Assembly: GCF_001676725.1 (NCBI RefSeq) | Contig: NZ_CP016172.1 | Span: forward strand, 2,976,001-3,040,000 | Reading direction: 5' to 3' | Source of the DNA: Bordetella flabilis | GTDB taxonomy: Bacteria > Pseudomonadota > Gammaproteobacteria > Burkholderiales > Burkholderiaceae_B | DNA: 64,000 nucleotides | In this document: positions 51,705 to 60,187 of the stretch, piece by piece | How positions within the stretch are numbered: position 1 is the first letter of the stretch | Layout: every line of letters starts with the position of its first letter | Made by a program: the position numbers and the translations under genes | The notes under the pieces: model-generated | What the model saw: the letters and a program-made list of their open reading frames with translations, nothing else | The model's database searches: none | What the model was told of the DNA's origin: nothing

Positions 51705-52865
51705 TCAGCCGCGCGGATCGTACAGCTGCAAAATGCCGGGCAGTGGATTCATCAGGCCCAGATACACGTGCTCGGTGCCCGCGATAAAAGGCTCAATGCC
51801 GAATTCACGTACGGCCTTGCTGCGCGCCGCGGCACCCATCCGGGTAGTGTCCTTGGCGCCCGATAGCAGGGATTTCAAGACTTCGGTGATTTCCCCAACC
51901 GAGCGGGGCGGCACGACCCAGCCGTCGATGCCCGCAGTGATGTTCTCCGGCAGGCCGGACTGCGATGTGACCACCACCGGCTTGCCGCAGGCCATCATTT
52001 CGCGGCAGGCAAACGAAATGGTCTCGATCCGATGCGATAGCACGAAACCCACGTCGATCGCGGCCAGGAACGGACGCACGTCGTCAAGATCGCCGACATA
52101 CGTAAAGTGCTCCTGCATGTTCAAGGCCCGCACCTCGTCGAGATCCGCCGCGCAGAGGCGGCCGCCCGCGACGGCGACATGGAAACGATCGCGCTCGGCG
52201 GGCGGCAGCCCCGCCACCGCCCTGACCATGTACATCCATCCCTTGTAGTCCGAAGTACCGGCATTGCTCCCCAGTACGATGCGACCGGGCATTTCCGACT
52301 GGAAATACTTCACCCGCAGCGCCGGCCGCGTCGCCTCCGCAGCGGGCGTGAATCCGCGGGTGTCGATACCATTGAAAACCCGCGTGACGCCCCTCCTGGC
52401 ATAGGGACTGCGCGCAAGCTTGCGCTTTACATGGTCGCAGACTGCAATCACGTGGTCAGTACCGGCCAGGATGCGCACCCATGCGCTGGGCCCGCTGATG
52501 CGATGATCGTTGTGCTTGGTCAGCACGATCTTCGGACGCTTGCGCAGCGTCAGGGAAGCCAGAAGGACGAGGCGATGGTCGCTGGAGCCATTGACGTGCA
52601 CGATATCGTACCGCTGCGCCCGCAACAATCCATTCAGTTGGCGTACCGCCGCCGGCAGCCGGTAAAGACGGCTGGGAAACTCCTGGGTGTATGTCTGGAC
52701 GCCAGGCAGTCCGCGGCCTATGCGCTGCAGCGCGCTGCCGCTCGGCGCCGCGATGCTGACGGAATGGCGTTGCGCCAAGGCGGACGCCAGGCGGGCGACA
52801 TAAGCCGTATGGCCCCCTACCCCGCTCGCACAGTGGAAATTCGTATAGAGAATTTTCATGGTCAT
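51705..52865 (-). CDS. GT4-type glycosyltransferase
   Basis: A 386-residue retaining GT-B glycosyltransferase of the GT4 family, likely acting on lipopolysaccharide or another surface glycan at the inner face of the membrane. The N-terminal domain starts MTMKILYTNFHCASGVGGHTAYVARL (the GG loop near 15-17). The C-terminal domain has the E-x7-E motif as ETISFACREMMACGKPVV and the donor site GLPENITAGIDGWVVPP. Three in-frame starts (52907 GTG, 52865, 52859) are possible. It has no glycan-biosynthesis neighbours, and the segment around it holds an esterase and a catabolic operon. Confidence 0.88.
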   Translation of the reverse strand: MTMKILYTNFHCASGVGGHTAYVARLASALAQRHSVSIAAPSGSALQRIGRGLPGVQTYTQEFPSRLYRLPAAVRQLNGLLRAQRYDIVHVNGSSDHRLVLLASLTLRKRPKIVLTKHNDHRISGPSAWVRILAGTDHVIAVCDHVKRKLARSPYARRGVTRVFNGIDTRGFTPAAEATRPALRVKYFQSEMPGRIVLGSNAGTSDYKGWMYMVRAVAGLPPAERDRFHVAVAGGRLCAADLDEVRALNMQEHFTYVGDLDDVRPFLAAIDVGFVLSHRIETISFACREMMACGKPVVVTSQSGLPENITAGIDGWVVPPRSVGEITEVLKSLLSGAKDTTRMGAAARSKAVREFGIEPFIAGTEHVYLGLMNPLPGILQLYDPRG

Positions 52866-53038
52866 GGGTCCGCCGTTGCCGTATCGCGCCCGCTCGCGCT
52901 TCGACACCGCAGCCGATGCTATTCGATTTCAATGACGCTGATGTTAAGGGCCAGGGACCGAAACGCGATGTCGGCGGGTGACGTGCCGTTTCATAGCGTG
53001 TCGGCGAACGCATGGCCCGAAACCTGCTCTGCCGTCGA
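52866..53038. other. intergenic region, nothing recognised
   Basis: A 173-bp gap between the esterase stop and the glycosyltransferase start, both on the minus strand. It should contain the glycosyltransferase promoter; I see no convincing element or hairpin. Confidence 0.4.
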
Positions 53039-54214
53039 TCAGCGGCGCCGCGGGTGCGCCAGAAAAAATCGCAGCATCTCGGCGCTCGCATCGACGCCGG
53101 CCGGGTCCGTGTAGCTTCCCTGCGCATCGCCGCCGGACCAGGCGTGCCCTGCCCCATGCAACAGCCAATACTCCGTTTTGCCCCGACCCTCCGCGTCGTT
53201 GTAGACCCTGCGGGTGTAGCGCTGCCCCCTGCTGGATTGCCCCTCTCCCTGGCTCGCCGGCCCGGGCCCTGCAGCCTCGGTTCCGTTCGCCTTGCGCGCC
53301 GCCTCGACTATCGCCGCGCCGTTGTTCACATGAACGACGGTGTCCGCATCGCCGTGGAAAACAATCGTGGGGGGCACCGCAGCGTCGATCTGCCTTTTCG
53401 TTGGCGCCGCGCTTGCGCCGCGCATGGCGGCAAGCGCGGTCATGACGTCTGTCGCGGAACCGGCTGGCAGGCCGGAATGCACGCCTACCGCCGCGAACAC
53501 ATCCGGATAGCAGCGTCCGACGATTTCCGCCATGGCGCCGCCCGCCGAGAGGCCCGCCACGAACACGCGATCGGTGTCCACGCCATATTCGGCCGCGATC
53601 GACTGAGTCAGCGCCGCCAGCACGGCGGGCTCGCCCCGGCCGCGCTGCTGGTGTTGCGGCTTGAACCAGTTCCAGCATTTCTGCGGATTGGCACGCCGGT
53701 CCTGTTCGGGATAAAGAACCACCACGCCAAGGTCTCGAGCCAGCGCATGCATGCGCGTGCCGGTTGCGAAATCAGCCGCGCCTTGCGTGCAGCCGTGCAA
53801 CATGACGACCATGGGACGCGGCGTGGGCGCCATGGCGGCCGAGGATGGCGGGAGATAGAGCTTATACGTCAGCTTGCGGCCCTGGTGCGCGAAGCTGCCG
53901 TCGATCCAGCGCTCGGCTTCCGGCGCGTCGGCCACCACTGTAGACGGGGCCGGGGATCCTGCGTCGGTCGCTTCCACAACTTCGGTAACGTCCGTGCTGT
54001 CGATCACACGGTCCAGGCGATCGAGCACCATTGCTTGCGGCGCTCCGGTCCCGCCATGCGCGGCCGGCGGCGGCGTCGCACGGGGGTTGGGCCGATACAG
54101 CGTCGATGTGCCGCTCCGTAGCGCGTGCTGGATCGCCAGGGTCGCCTCGCCCAATCGGCCGCTGCGTGTCAGTGCAGTGGCCGCGGCCATCTGCTGTCGG
54201 AACAAATCATTCAT
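53039..54214 (-). CDS. PHB depolymerase-family esterase (intracellular)
   Basis: A 391-residue esterase of the PHB depolymerase/LpqC family. There is no signal peptide. After an N-terminal helical region (about 1-110) the hydrolase domain begins at PMVVMLHGCTQGAADFATGTRM; the lipase box is GLSAGGAM, the Asp is in FHGDADTVVHV and the His in HGAGHAWSGG. The start at 54214 (AAGAGAACCCC upstream) is preferred over 54286. The N-terminal DLFRQQMAAATALTRSG resembles the phasin-like segment of such proteins. It follows the ribbon-helix-helix gene by 16 bp, so the two form a pair. Confidence 0.9.
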   Translation of the reverse strand: MNDLFRQQMAAATALTRSGRLGEATLAIQHALRSGTSTLYRPNPRATPPPAAHGGTGAPQAMVLDRLDRVIDSTDVTEVVEATDAGSPAPSTVVADAPEAERWIDGSFAHQGRKLTYKLYLPPSSAAMAPTPRPMVVMLHGCTQGAADFATGTRMHALARDLGVVVLYPEQDRRANPQKCWNWFKPQHQQRGRGEPAVLAALTQSIAAEYGVDTDRVFVAGLSAGGAMAEIVGRCYPDVFAAVGVHSGLPAGSATDVMTALAAMRGASAAPTKRQIDAAVPPTIVFHGDADTVVHVNNGAAIVEAARKANGTEAAGPGPASQGEGQSSRGQRYTRRVYNDAEGRGKTEYWLLHGAGHAWSGGDAQGSYTDPAGVDASAEMLRFFLAHPRRR

Positions 54215-54230
54215 GGGGTTCTCTTGTGTT

Positions 54231-54653
54231 CTAGCGGATACGTGTGGCCAATGCGCTCTTGACACGGCTGCTGGCCTGGAGCGCACCGAGCACGGTGATG
54301 GATTCGATGGTGGCCAGCGCCAGCTCCGGCGTTACGTCGTCGGCGATGCTGGCAAGGCCAAGGACGCGGATGTGCAGCTTCTGCCCGGCCGCGCGCGCGG
54401 ATTCCAGGTCCGCGGCGGAAAAGTGCTGCAGTCCCAGCACCAGCAGCTTGCGGGCGACGACCTGCTTGACGGCATCGCCGTGCGCGGCCAGTTGGTTGCG
54501 AATGGCGGTGCGTATGAAATCCGTCCGATTGGCGTAGAAGCTCTCGGAGACCAGAAGATCGATCTGGCCCAGGTCCACGTATCCCAGGTTGATGGTGATC
54601 TTTTCCGATTCGGGGACTTTCGGCGGTCGGGCGGTGGGAGGTTTCGGCGTCAT
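54231..54653 (-). CDS. ribbon-helix-helix (CopG-like) regulator
   Basis: A 140-residue protein with an N-terminal ribbon-helix-helix fold (about 18-55, ITINLGYVDLGQIDLLVSESFYANRTDFIRTAIRNQL). It is followed by a hydrophilic C-terminal part (about 60-140) unlike short CopG proteins, perhaps for oligomerisation or effector contact. It is encoded 16 bp upstream of the PHB-depolymerase-type esterase and probably controls it. A perfect 9-bp-arm dyad lies just before its start, the expected place for an auto-operator. Confidence 0.85.
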   Translation of the reverse strand: MTPKPPTARPPKVPESEKITINLGYVDLGQIDLLVSESFYANRTDFIRTAIRNQLAAHGDAVKQVVARKLLVLGLQHFSAADLESARAAGQKLHIRVLGLASIADDVTPELALATIESITVLGALQASSRVKSALATRIR

Positions 54654-54665
54654 GCAACCATCTTA

Positions 54666-54687
54666 GCACCATCCACCTGGATGGTGC
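54666..54687. promoter_or_regulatory. perfect 22-bp inverted repeat, candidate operator of the RHH regulator
   Basis: GCACCATCC, centre ACCT, GGATGGTGC: perfect 9-bp arms, 12 bp upstream of the RHH ATG. A -10-like TAAGAT lies between it and the ATG on the minus strand. It could also fold as a terminator hairpin for the MocR gene ending at 54727, but no T run follows on the minus strand, so an operator is favoured. Confidence 0.6.
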
Positions 54688-54726
54688 ACGGATGTTTTTT
54701 TGGCGGATGACGTCCAAGGCTGCGAT

Positions 54727-56217
54727 TCAGGTCGCTGCTTTCGTCCGCAAAGCCGACACCACCGTGTCGCGCAGGCGCCGGGCCAGGCCATCCATACGTT
54801 CGACGGGCACCGCGCCGTACCCCAGCAGCAGCCCGTTGTATCCGTCCTGCGTGCCGGGCAGGCACAAACGCGACAAAGGTCGCAATACCAACCCGCGCCC
54901 GCGGGCCTCCGTGCTCACCGCGGTATCGGCAACCGGTACGTCGAGCCGGGCGGACAGTTGCATGCCCCCCGCGCCGGCAGAGACCGTCAGGACATCGTCC
55001 GCATGCCGGGCCAGGGCGTCCTGCAAGGCGGAGCGGCGTTCGTGATACAGGCGGCGCATGCGCCTGAGATGACGGCTGTACTGCCCCGTCTCCATGAAAT
55101 CGGCGAGCGCCAACTGTTCCGTGGCGCGTCCGCGCAGGGTCAGTGTCCTGGCGACCCGGCCCAGGACCGGGACAAGTACGGCCGGCACGACGATAAAGCC
55201 GAGCCGCAGCGCCGGAAACATCGACTTGCTGAAGGTGCCCAGATAGATCACCGGCGCGTCCTCGGCCAGGCCCTGGAGCGCTGACAGCGGCATGTCGGGA
55301 TGCCGGAATTCACTGTCGTAGTCGTCTTCGATAATCCAGGTGCCCGCGGCGCGCGCCTGGGCCAGCAGCGCAAGCCGGCGTTCCAGGCTCATTACCGCAC
55401 CGAGAGGGTATTGGTGCGTAGGCGTGATGTAGATCAGCTTGGGCGGCGCCTCGCGCCAGTCGTGCGGCCGGGGCGCGAGACCGTCGGCGTCCACGGGTAT
55501 CGGCCGCAGCCGCAGGCCCGCCAACTGGAAGGCCGCGCGCGCGCCGTGGTAGCCCGGGTTCTCGATCCACACAATGTCCCCCGCGTCCGCAAGGCTGCGC
55601 GCGCACAGGTCCAGGCCGCTTTGCGACCCCTCGGTAATGAGTATCTGCTCCGCCTCGCAGCGCAAGCCACGCGAAACGCGCAGGTAGCCCGCGATGGCGC
55701 GGCGCAATGCGGCGCTGCCGGCCACGGACATGTAGCCGAGCTGCGCGGGCCCGGCGTGGCGCCAGGCCCGGTCGACGCTGCGCCGCCATTGCTGCAGCGG
55801 AAAGGCATCGAGCGCCGGGGTGCCGGGCGCGAACGCCAGGACGTTTTCCATGCCGTCTTCCGGCCACGCAATATGTTCGGCGCGACGCGACAGTACAGCT
55901 GCGGCGGCGCGGTCGGATGGGCCACGAGGCGGCTGGGCTACGTTCGTGACCACGGTGCCTTGCGGGCTGGCCGCCACGAAGCCTTCCGCCTCCAATCGTT
56001 CATACGCGTACAGCACGGAATTGCGCGCCATGCGCAGTTCGGCGGCAAGCGCCCGGCTCGCCAACAGGCGCGCCCCGGGCCGTAGCCGGCCGTCCAGGAT
56101 GGCCGCGCGCAGGCAGGCGTACAGCATGTCCTGCCGGGACATGCGCATGGAGCTCGCGCTCACCCCGCTGCGCTCGTGAGCGTCACGGAAGGCGGATAGC
56201 AGGACGGCGTAGTCCAT
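54727..56217 (-). CDS. MocR/PdxR-family regulator (GntR DNA-binding plus aminotransferase-like domain)
   Basis: A 496-residue MocR protein. The winged helix-turn-helix is at about 20-95 (RPGARLLASRALAAELRMARNSVLYAYERLEAEGFV), followed by a PLP-dependent aminotransferase-like domain (about 135-490). The PLP lysine is in VIYLGTFSKSMFPALRLG and the phosphate/pyridine region in TEGSQSGLDLCARSL. Such regulators sense PLP or amino-acid-like effectors. It is divergent from an EamA transporter gene with a 91-bp shared control region; transporter control is the common arrangement for MocR-EamA pairs. Confidence 0.95.
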   Translation of the reverse strand: MDYAVLLSAFRDAHERSGVSASSMRMSRQDMLYACLRAAILDGRLRPGARLLASRALAAELRMARNSVLYAYERLEAEGFVAASPQGTVVTNVAQPPRGPSDRAAAAVLSRRAEHIAWPEDGMENVLAFAPGTPALDAFPLQQWRRSVDRAWRHAGPAQLGYMSVAGSAALRRAIAGYLRVSRGLRCEAEQILITEGSQSGLDLCARSLADAGDIVWIENPGYHGARAAFQLAGLRLRPIPVDADGLAPRPHDWREAPPKLIYITPTHQYPLGAVMSLERRLALLAQARAAGTWIIEDDYDSEFRHPDMPLSALQGLAEDAPVIYLGTFSKSMFPALRLGFIVVPAVLVPVLGRVARTLTLRGRATEQLALADFMETGQYSRHLRRMRRLYHERRSALQDALARHADDVLTVSAGAGGMQLSARLDVPVADTAVSTEARGRGLVLRPLSRLCLPGTQDGYNGLLLGYGAVPVERMDGLARRLRDTVVSALRTKAAT

Positions 56218-56249
56218 CGTGGCCCCAGGAATTTGCGCAATTGTGGACC

Positions 56250-56278
56250 TACAAATGGTGCCACGTTTTGTCTATCCT
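56250..56278 (+). promoter_or_regulatory. promoter of the EamA gene overlapping a likely MocR site
   Basis: -35 TACAAA (56250-56255), 17-bp spacer, -10 TATCCT (56273-56278). The surrounding GTGGACC...GGTGCCAC (56243-56264) is an imperfect dyad that overlaps the -35, a suitable MocR site. The boxes are weak matches. Confidence 0.35.
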
Positions 56279-56308
56279 GCGTTCGACGTGAAGCAAAGGA
56301 GGCCCGCG

Positions 56309-57295
56309 ATGGTCATGAAAGCCCCCCTCGCCGTGCCCCCGCCAAAGGGCCTGCGCCGCATCATGAAGGCCATAGGCGGCCGTTCGGCGCCGCCGGCCTC
56401 TGCCCGGCGCGCGTGGCTGCTCCTCGTCGCAGTGGCCGTTGTCTGGGGCCTGAATTGGCCGGTAGGCAAGGCCATGCTGGAAGACCTGCCGCCCGTCTGG
56501 CTGGTGGCTTTGCGTTCGGCCGTGGGCGCCGTGGCCTTGCTGGCCATCTGTGTACTCCGTGGGCGCCTGGTCATTCCCAAGCGGGGCGACATTCCCGTGA
56601 TTCTGAGCGTGGGCGTACTGCACATGACCGCGTTTTCCGTGTTGGCCAGCCTCGGCCTGCAATTCGTGCCCGCGGGACGCTCCGTGGTGCTGGCCTACAC
56701 CACGCCACTGTGGGTCCTGCCCGGCGCGCGCCTCTTGCTGGGCGAGACCCTGAGCCGGCGACGCGTCGCGGGCGTCGCGCTCGGGCTGTCCGGGCTGCTT
56801 CTGATCTTCAACCCATCCACCTTCGACTGGCATGACGGCCGCGCCGTGTGGGGCAACGCACTCGTGTTGCTGGCCGCCTTGTGCTGGGCGGCCAGCATCC
56901 TCTACGTGCGCGCGCACAGGTGGATCACGCCGCCATTCGAACTGGTCTTCTGGCAAGCCCTGCTGGCGACATGCCTGCTGGTTCCGCTGGCCCTGGTGAT
57001 GGAGGGTGTACCGCGTATCGACTGGCACCCCCGGCTGATGGGCCTGCTGCTGTACGGCGGCGTGTTCGGCATCGCGTTCGCATATTGGGCGGTGACGACG
57101 GTCAACCGCATCCTGCCGGCGACGACGACCTCACTGGGCCTGCTGGGCGTACCCGCGTTCGGACTGGCGTGTTCGGCGCTGACGCTGGGTGAATCCATCG
57201 CGCCGCCCCTGGTGGCGGCGACGGTCTTGATACTGGCGGGCATTGTCCTGGGCGCGACGCATGGCGGCATAAGCCGCCGGGAGACGACGCGATGA
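56309..57295 (+). CDS. EamA/DMT-family transporter
   Basis: A 328-residue inner-membrane exporter of the drug/metabolite transporter superfamily, with two EamA repeats and ten helices. The first starts WLLLVAVAVVWGLNWPVGKA, near residue 40, and the second repeat near 185 (VLLAALCWAASILYVRAH). The start at 56309 is supported by AAAGGAGG six bases upstream. It is divergent from a MocR gene that likely controls it. EamA proteins export amino acids, nucleobases or other metabolites; the substrate is unknown. Confidence 0.93.
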   Translation: MVMKAPLAVPPPKGLRRIMKAIGGRSAPPASARRAWLLLVAVAVVWGLNWPVGKAMLEDLPPVWLVALRSAVGAVALLAICVLRGRLVIPKRGDIPVILSVGVLHMTAFSVLASLGLQFVPAGRSVVLAYTTPLWVLPGARLLLGETLSRRRVAGVALGLSGLLLIFNPSTFDWHDGRAVWGNALVLLAALCWAASILYVRAHRWITPPFELVFWQALLATCLLVPLALVMEGVPRIDWHPRLMGLLLYGGVFGIAFAYWAVTTVNRILPATTTSLGLLGVPAFGLACSALTLGESIAPPLVAATVLILAGIVLGATHGGISRRETTR

Positions 57296-57361
57296 CATGT
57301 CCCGATACGGCTGCGTTCCCGCGGTGCAGACCTGCCCAGGCAGGCGGCAAGCGGGCCAGGC

Positions 57362-58414
57362 TTAATCCGCCGCCACCCTGAACCCGCAGTTGCTCGAGGT
57401 GCTGTCCGGCGTATTGCTGTTGCGCGCGGCGACGCGATAGCGATTGCAGTACGAGGCGTGGCAAAGGAAGGAGCCGCCGCGCATGGCGCGGCGTCCGGTG
57501 GGTTGGGCGTGGACCGGATCGACCGTGGCCGTTTCGGCGTGGTACCCCGGCGTGAACCAGTCTTCGCACCATTCCCATACATTGCCGGCCATGTTGTACA
57601 GGCCATGGCCATTCGGCTGGAAAGCCGTCACGGGCAAGGTCCCGGGACGCCATCCCGGTGCGGGGCGGCCGGGGAAATCGCCGCGCCAGATATTGCAGCG
57701 CGGCTTGCCATCCGGTTCCAGTTCATCGCCCCAGGGGTATTTGCAGCCCACCAGGCCGCCGCGCGCGGCATATTCCCACTGCGCCTCCGTGGGCAGGCGC
57801 TTGCCGGCCCAGGCGCAATAGGCCTGCGCGTCGCACCAGGATACATGCACCACGGGATGATCGAGACGTTCGCGGATATGCGAACCAGGCCCCTCCGGGC
57901 GCTGCCAGCAGGCGCCCTCCACCGGTAGCCACCAGGGCAACCCCGTGGGCACGCGCCGGATGGCGTCGCGGACGGCTTGCGCGACCTGCAGGTAAAACAC
58001 AAAGGACGCGCCGGCGCGTTCGGCGTCGGTGATGTATTGCGTGGCGCGCACGAAGTCGCGGAATTGGGCGTTCGTCACCGCGGTGGGCGCAATGCGGAAA
58101 GGGCTCATGACCACTTCGCGGGCCGGTCCCTCCCCGTCGCCGGGAAAGCCATCGCGGTCGTTGCCGCCCATCATGAATGCCCCGCCCGGCAGGTGGACCA
58201 GGGAATCGGGGGCAAGATGGGCATCGGGCCGCCGAGGCGGATGGAGAGCCTGGGGAACCTGGCGATCCGGCGCATCCTGCGGCCCCTGACCACCATGGCA
58301 GCCGGGAAGCCCCTGATTCCCCTGATGCGCCCCGGAAAGGGCCGCCCCATTGACGTCGGCCGCCCCGGGCGCGCCGGACGGCATGCAGCAGGATTTCCCG
58401 GGCGGATGATTCAT
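57362..58414 (-). CDS. formylglycine-generating enzyme (SUMF1-like)
   Basis: A 350-residue formylglycine-generating enzyme that oxidises the Cys of CxPSR in sulfatases to formylglycine. The core starts at [19 protein letters not shown] (about 70) and the catalytic pair is kept as C318 and C323 in [15 protein letters not shown], followed by [15 protein letters not shown], close to the human enzyme. It is an oxygen- and copper-dependent type. The N-terminus carries a Gly/Pro/His-rich extension with SCCMPSG, which resembles the sulfatase motif without its Arg. It lies 25 bp downstream of the sulfatase gene, its evident substrate. Confidence 0.95.
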   Translation of the reverse strand: MNHPPGKSCCMPSGAPGAADVNGAALSGAHQGNQGLPGCHGGQGPQDAPDRQVPQALHPPRRPDAHLAPDSLVHLPGGAFMMGGNDRDGFPGDGEGPAREVVMSPFRIAPTAVTNAQFRDFVRATQYITDAERAGASFVFYLQVAQAVRDAIRRVPTGLPWWLPVEGACWQRPEGPGSHIRERLDHPVVHVSWCDAQAYCAWAGKRLPTEAQWEYAARGGLVGCKYPWGDELEPDGKPRCNIWRGDFPGRPAPGWRPGTLPVTAFQPNGHGLYNMAGNVWEWCEDWFTPGYHAETATVDPVHAQPTGRRAMRGGSFLCHASYCNRYRVAARNSNTPDSTSSNCGFRVAAD

Positions 58415-58439
58415 GGACGTATCCGCGGCCCTGTGGGCA

Positions 58440-60098
58440 TCAATGCTCGTAGTCCTCTTCCCAGAAGGCCGGCGATGTCTGCTGCTTCATCAGCTCCAGG
58501 ATCTTCTCGCGCGGAATGACCCCGCAACGGCGCGCCCATTCCTCGTAGCGCGCCGCCATATCCTGGACGCGCTCCGGATGCCTGGCGGACAAGTCGTGCA
58601 GCTCGGTACGGTCCTCGTCCATGTCGTACAGCTCCCAGGGCCCGGGATACTTGCGTACCAGCTTCCACTTGCCCATGCGAACCGCCGCATTGCCTTCGTG
58701 CTCCCAGAACATGGGCGGCCGGGCGGCGCCGGCGCCCGCGTCGGCGTCGGCGTCGGCGTCGAAGGCCGGACGCAGGCTGGTCCCTTCCAGGGGGGCGATG
58801 GCGTTGCCTTCCCACTCGGCGGGATACTCCGCGCCCGTGATATCCAGGATGGTCGCCATGATGTCCGGCAGATAACCCGGCGTATGCCGAATGCCGCCCT
58901 TCTCCGCGATACCCTCCGGCCAGTGGCATATCAGGGGCGTGGAAATGCCGCCCTCGTGGGTCCAGTGCTTGTACAGCCGGAACGGCGTGTTCGAGAGGTT
59001 GGCCCAGGCCGTGCCATAGCTTTGGTAAGTATCTTCCGGCCCCGGCATGATGGACGGCTCGTTGCCGAAACGTACCGGCTTGCCGTCGCGGGTATGGGAT
59101 TTGGCGATCATGAGCTTGTTGACCAGCTCGTCCACCGTCACGTTTTCAGGAATATCCTCGGCGCAGGCGCCGTTGTCCGCCAGGAAGATGACCAGCGTGT
59201 TCTCCAGTTTTCCGGTTTCCTCCAGGGCGGCCAGGATGCGGCCGATGCCCTGGTCCATGCGGTCGATCTGCGCCGCGTACACCTCCATGCAGCGCAGCAG
59301 CCACGCCTTCTCCTGGGCTTCGTCCCACGGCGGCTGGGTCGGATCGCGGTCGGTGAGCTTCCAGATGTCCTTCAGGATGCCGCTGTTCACCAGGCGCCGC
59401 AGGCGTTCGACCCGCAGGTCATCCCAGCCGGCGTCGAAGCGGCCCTTGTATTTGGCGATGTCTTCGTCATGCGCGTGCAGAGGCCAGTGCGGCGCGGTAT
59501 AGGCCACGTATTCGAAGAACGGGCGATCCGGATGTTCGCGGCAGTGGTCGCGGATATAGGCGGCCGCCTGGTCGCTGATGGCGTCGGTGTAGAAGAATTC
59601 CTTGTCCTGCGACGCTTCGTGCTCGATGTTCTCGTTGCCGCGCGTCAGCGTATTCGGGTCGTAGAAGCTGCCGGCGCCGATGACGGTGCCGTAGAAGGCG
59701 TCGAACCCCCGTTGCAGCGGCCACGTGTCCGTGGGCTTGACCAGGCTGCTCGCCACGTGCCACTTGCCGCTCATGTAGGAACGGTAGCCGCTGGCCTTCA
59801 GCGCCTGCGGAATGGTCACGCAACGCTTGTTCAGGTTGCCCGCGTAGCCTTCCGGTCCGAAGTCATAAGTCAGGATGCCCACGCCGGTCTGGTGCGGATG
59901 CAGGCCGGTCATCAGGGAAGCGCGCGACGGGCTGCAGCGTGCCGTGTTGTAGAACTGGGAAAAGCGCAGCCCGCCGGCCGCCAGCCGGTCCAGGTTCGGC
60001 GTATCGATCTCGCCCCCATAGCAACCGATATCGGAATAACCCATATCGTCGTTCAGGATCAGCACGATATTGGGCTTACGCTGCGTTTCGCTTTTCAT
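58440..60098 (-). CDS. arylsulfatase-type sulfatase (cytoplasmic, type I)
   Basis: A 552-residue type I sulfatase. C55 in the signature CSPSRASLMTG is the formylglycine site. Metal residues are visible as NDDMGYSD (about 16-23) and FLADNGA (near 320), and the HPHQTGVG stretch follows the signature. The start at 60098 follows GAGGCAAGG; an upstream ATG at 60143 is less likely. There is no signal peptide, so the substrate must first enter the cell, which fits the ABC importer encoded just upstream. A (GCGTCG)4 repeat at 58738-58761 encodes an Asp-Ala run (DADADADA). It releases sulfate from an alkyl, aryl or sugar sulfate that I cannot name. Confidence 0.94.
   Translation of the reverse strand: MKSETQRKPNIVLILNDDMGYSDIGCYGGEIDTPNLDRLAAGGLRFSQFYNTARCSPSRASLMTGLHPHQTGVGILTYDFGPEGYAGNLNKRCVTIPQALKASGYRSYMSGKWHVASSLVKPTDTWPLQRGFDAFYGTVIGAGSFYDPNTLTRGNENIEHEASQDKEFFYTDAISDQAAAYIRDHCREHPDRPFFEYVAYTAPHWPLHAHDEDIAKYKGRFDAGWDDLRVERLRRLVNSGILKDIWKLTDRDPTQPPWDEAQEKAWLLRCMEVYAAQIDRMDQGIGRILAALEETGKLENTLVIFLADNGACAEDIPENVTVDELVNKLMIAKSHTRDGKPVRFGNEPSIMPGPEDTYQSYGTAWANLSNTPFRLYKHWTHEGGISTPLICHWPEGIAEKGGIRHTPGYLPDIMATILDITGAEYPAEWEGNAIAPLEGTSLRPAFDADADADAGAGAARPPMFWEHEGNAAVRMGKWKLVRKYPGPWELYDMDEDRTELHDLSARHPERVQDMAARYEEWARRCGVIPREKILELMKQQTSPAFWEEDYEH
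58738..58761. repeat. (GCGTCG)4 hexanucleotide repeat in the sulfatase gene
   Basis: Four perfect copies of GCGTCG on the plus strand, in frame, encoding an Asp-Ala run in the sulfatase C-terminal third. Slippage would add or remove Asp-Ala pairs without frameshift. Confidence 0.85.
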
Positions 60099-60187
60099 CC
60101 TTGCCTCGCTCGCAATGTGATCGCTCCTGGCGCCTTGCGCCACGAGTCCGTATACCTGGCCGTGCCCTTCATCCGGGGCGCCCCCGT

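Noticed and set aside
54691..54700. Run of T after the dyad at 54666-54687 as an intrinsic terminator on the plus strand
   Set aside because: No plus-strand gene reads toward it, and on the minus strand the order is reversed (A run before the hairpin). It is therefore treated as an operator region.
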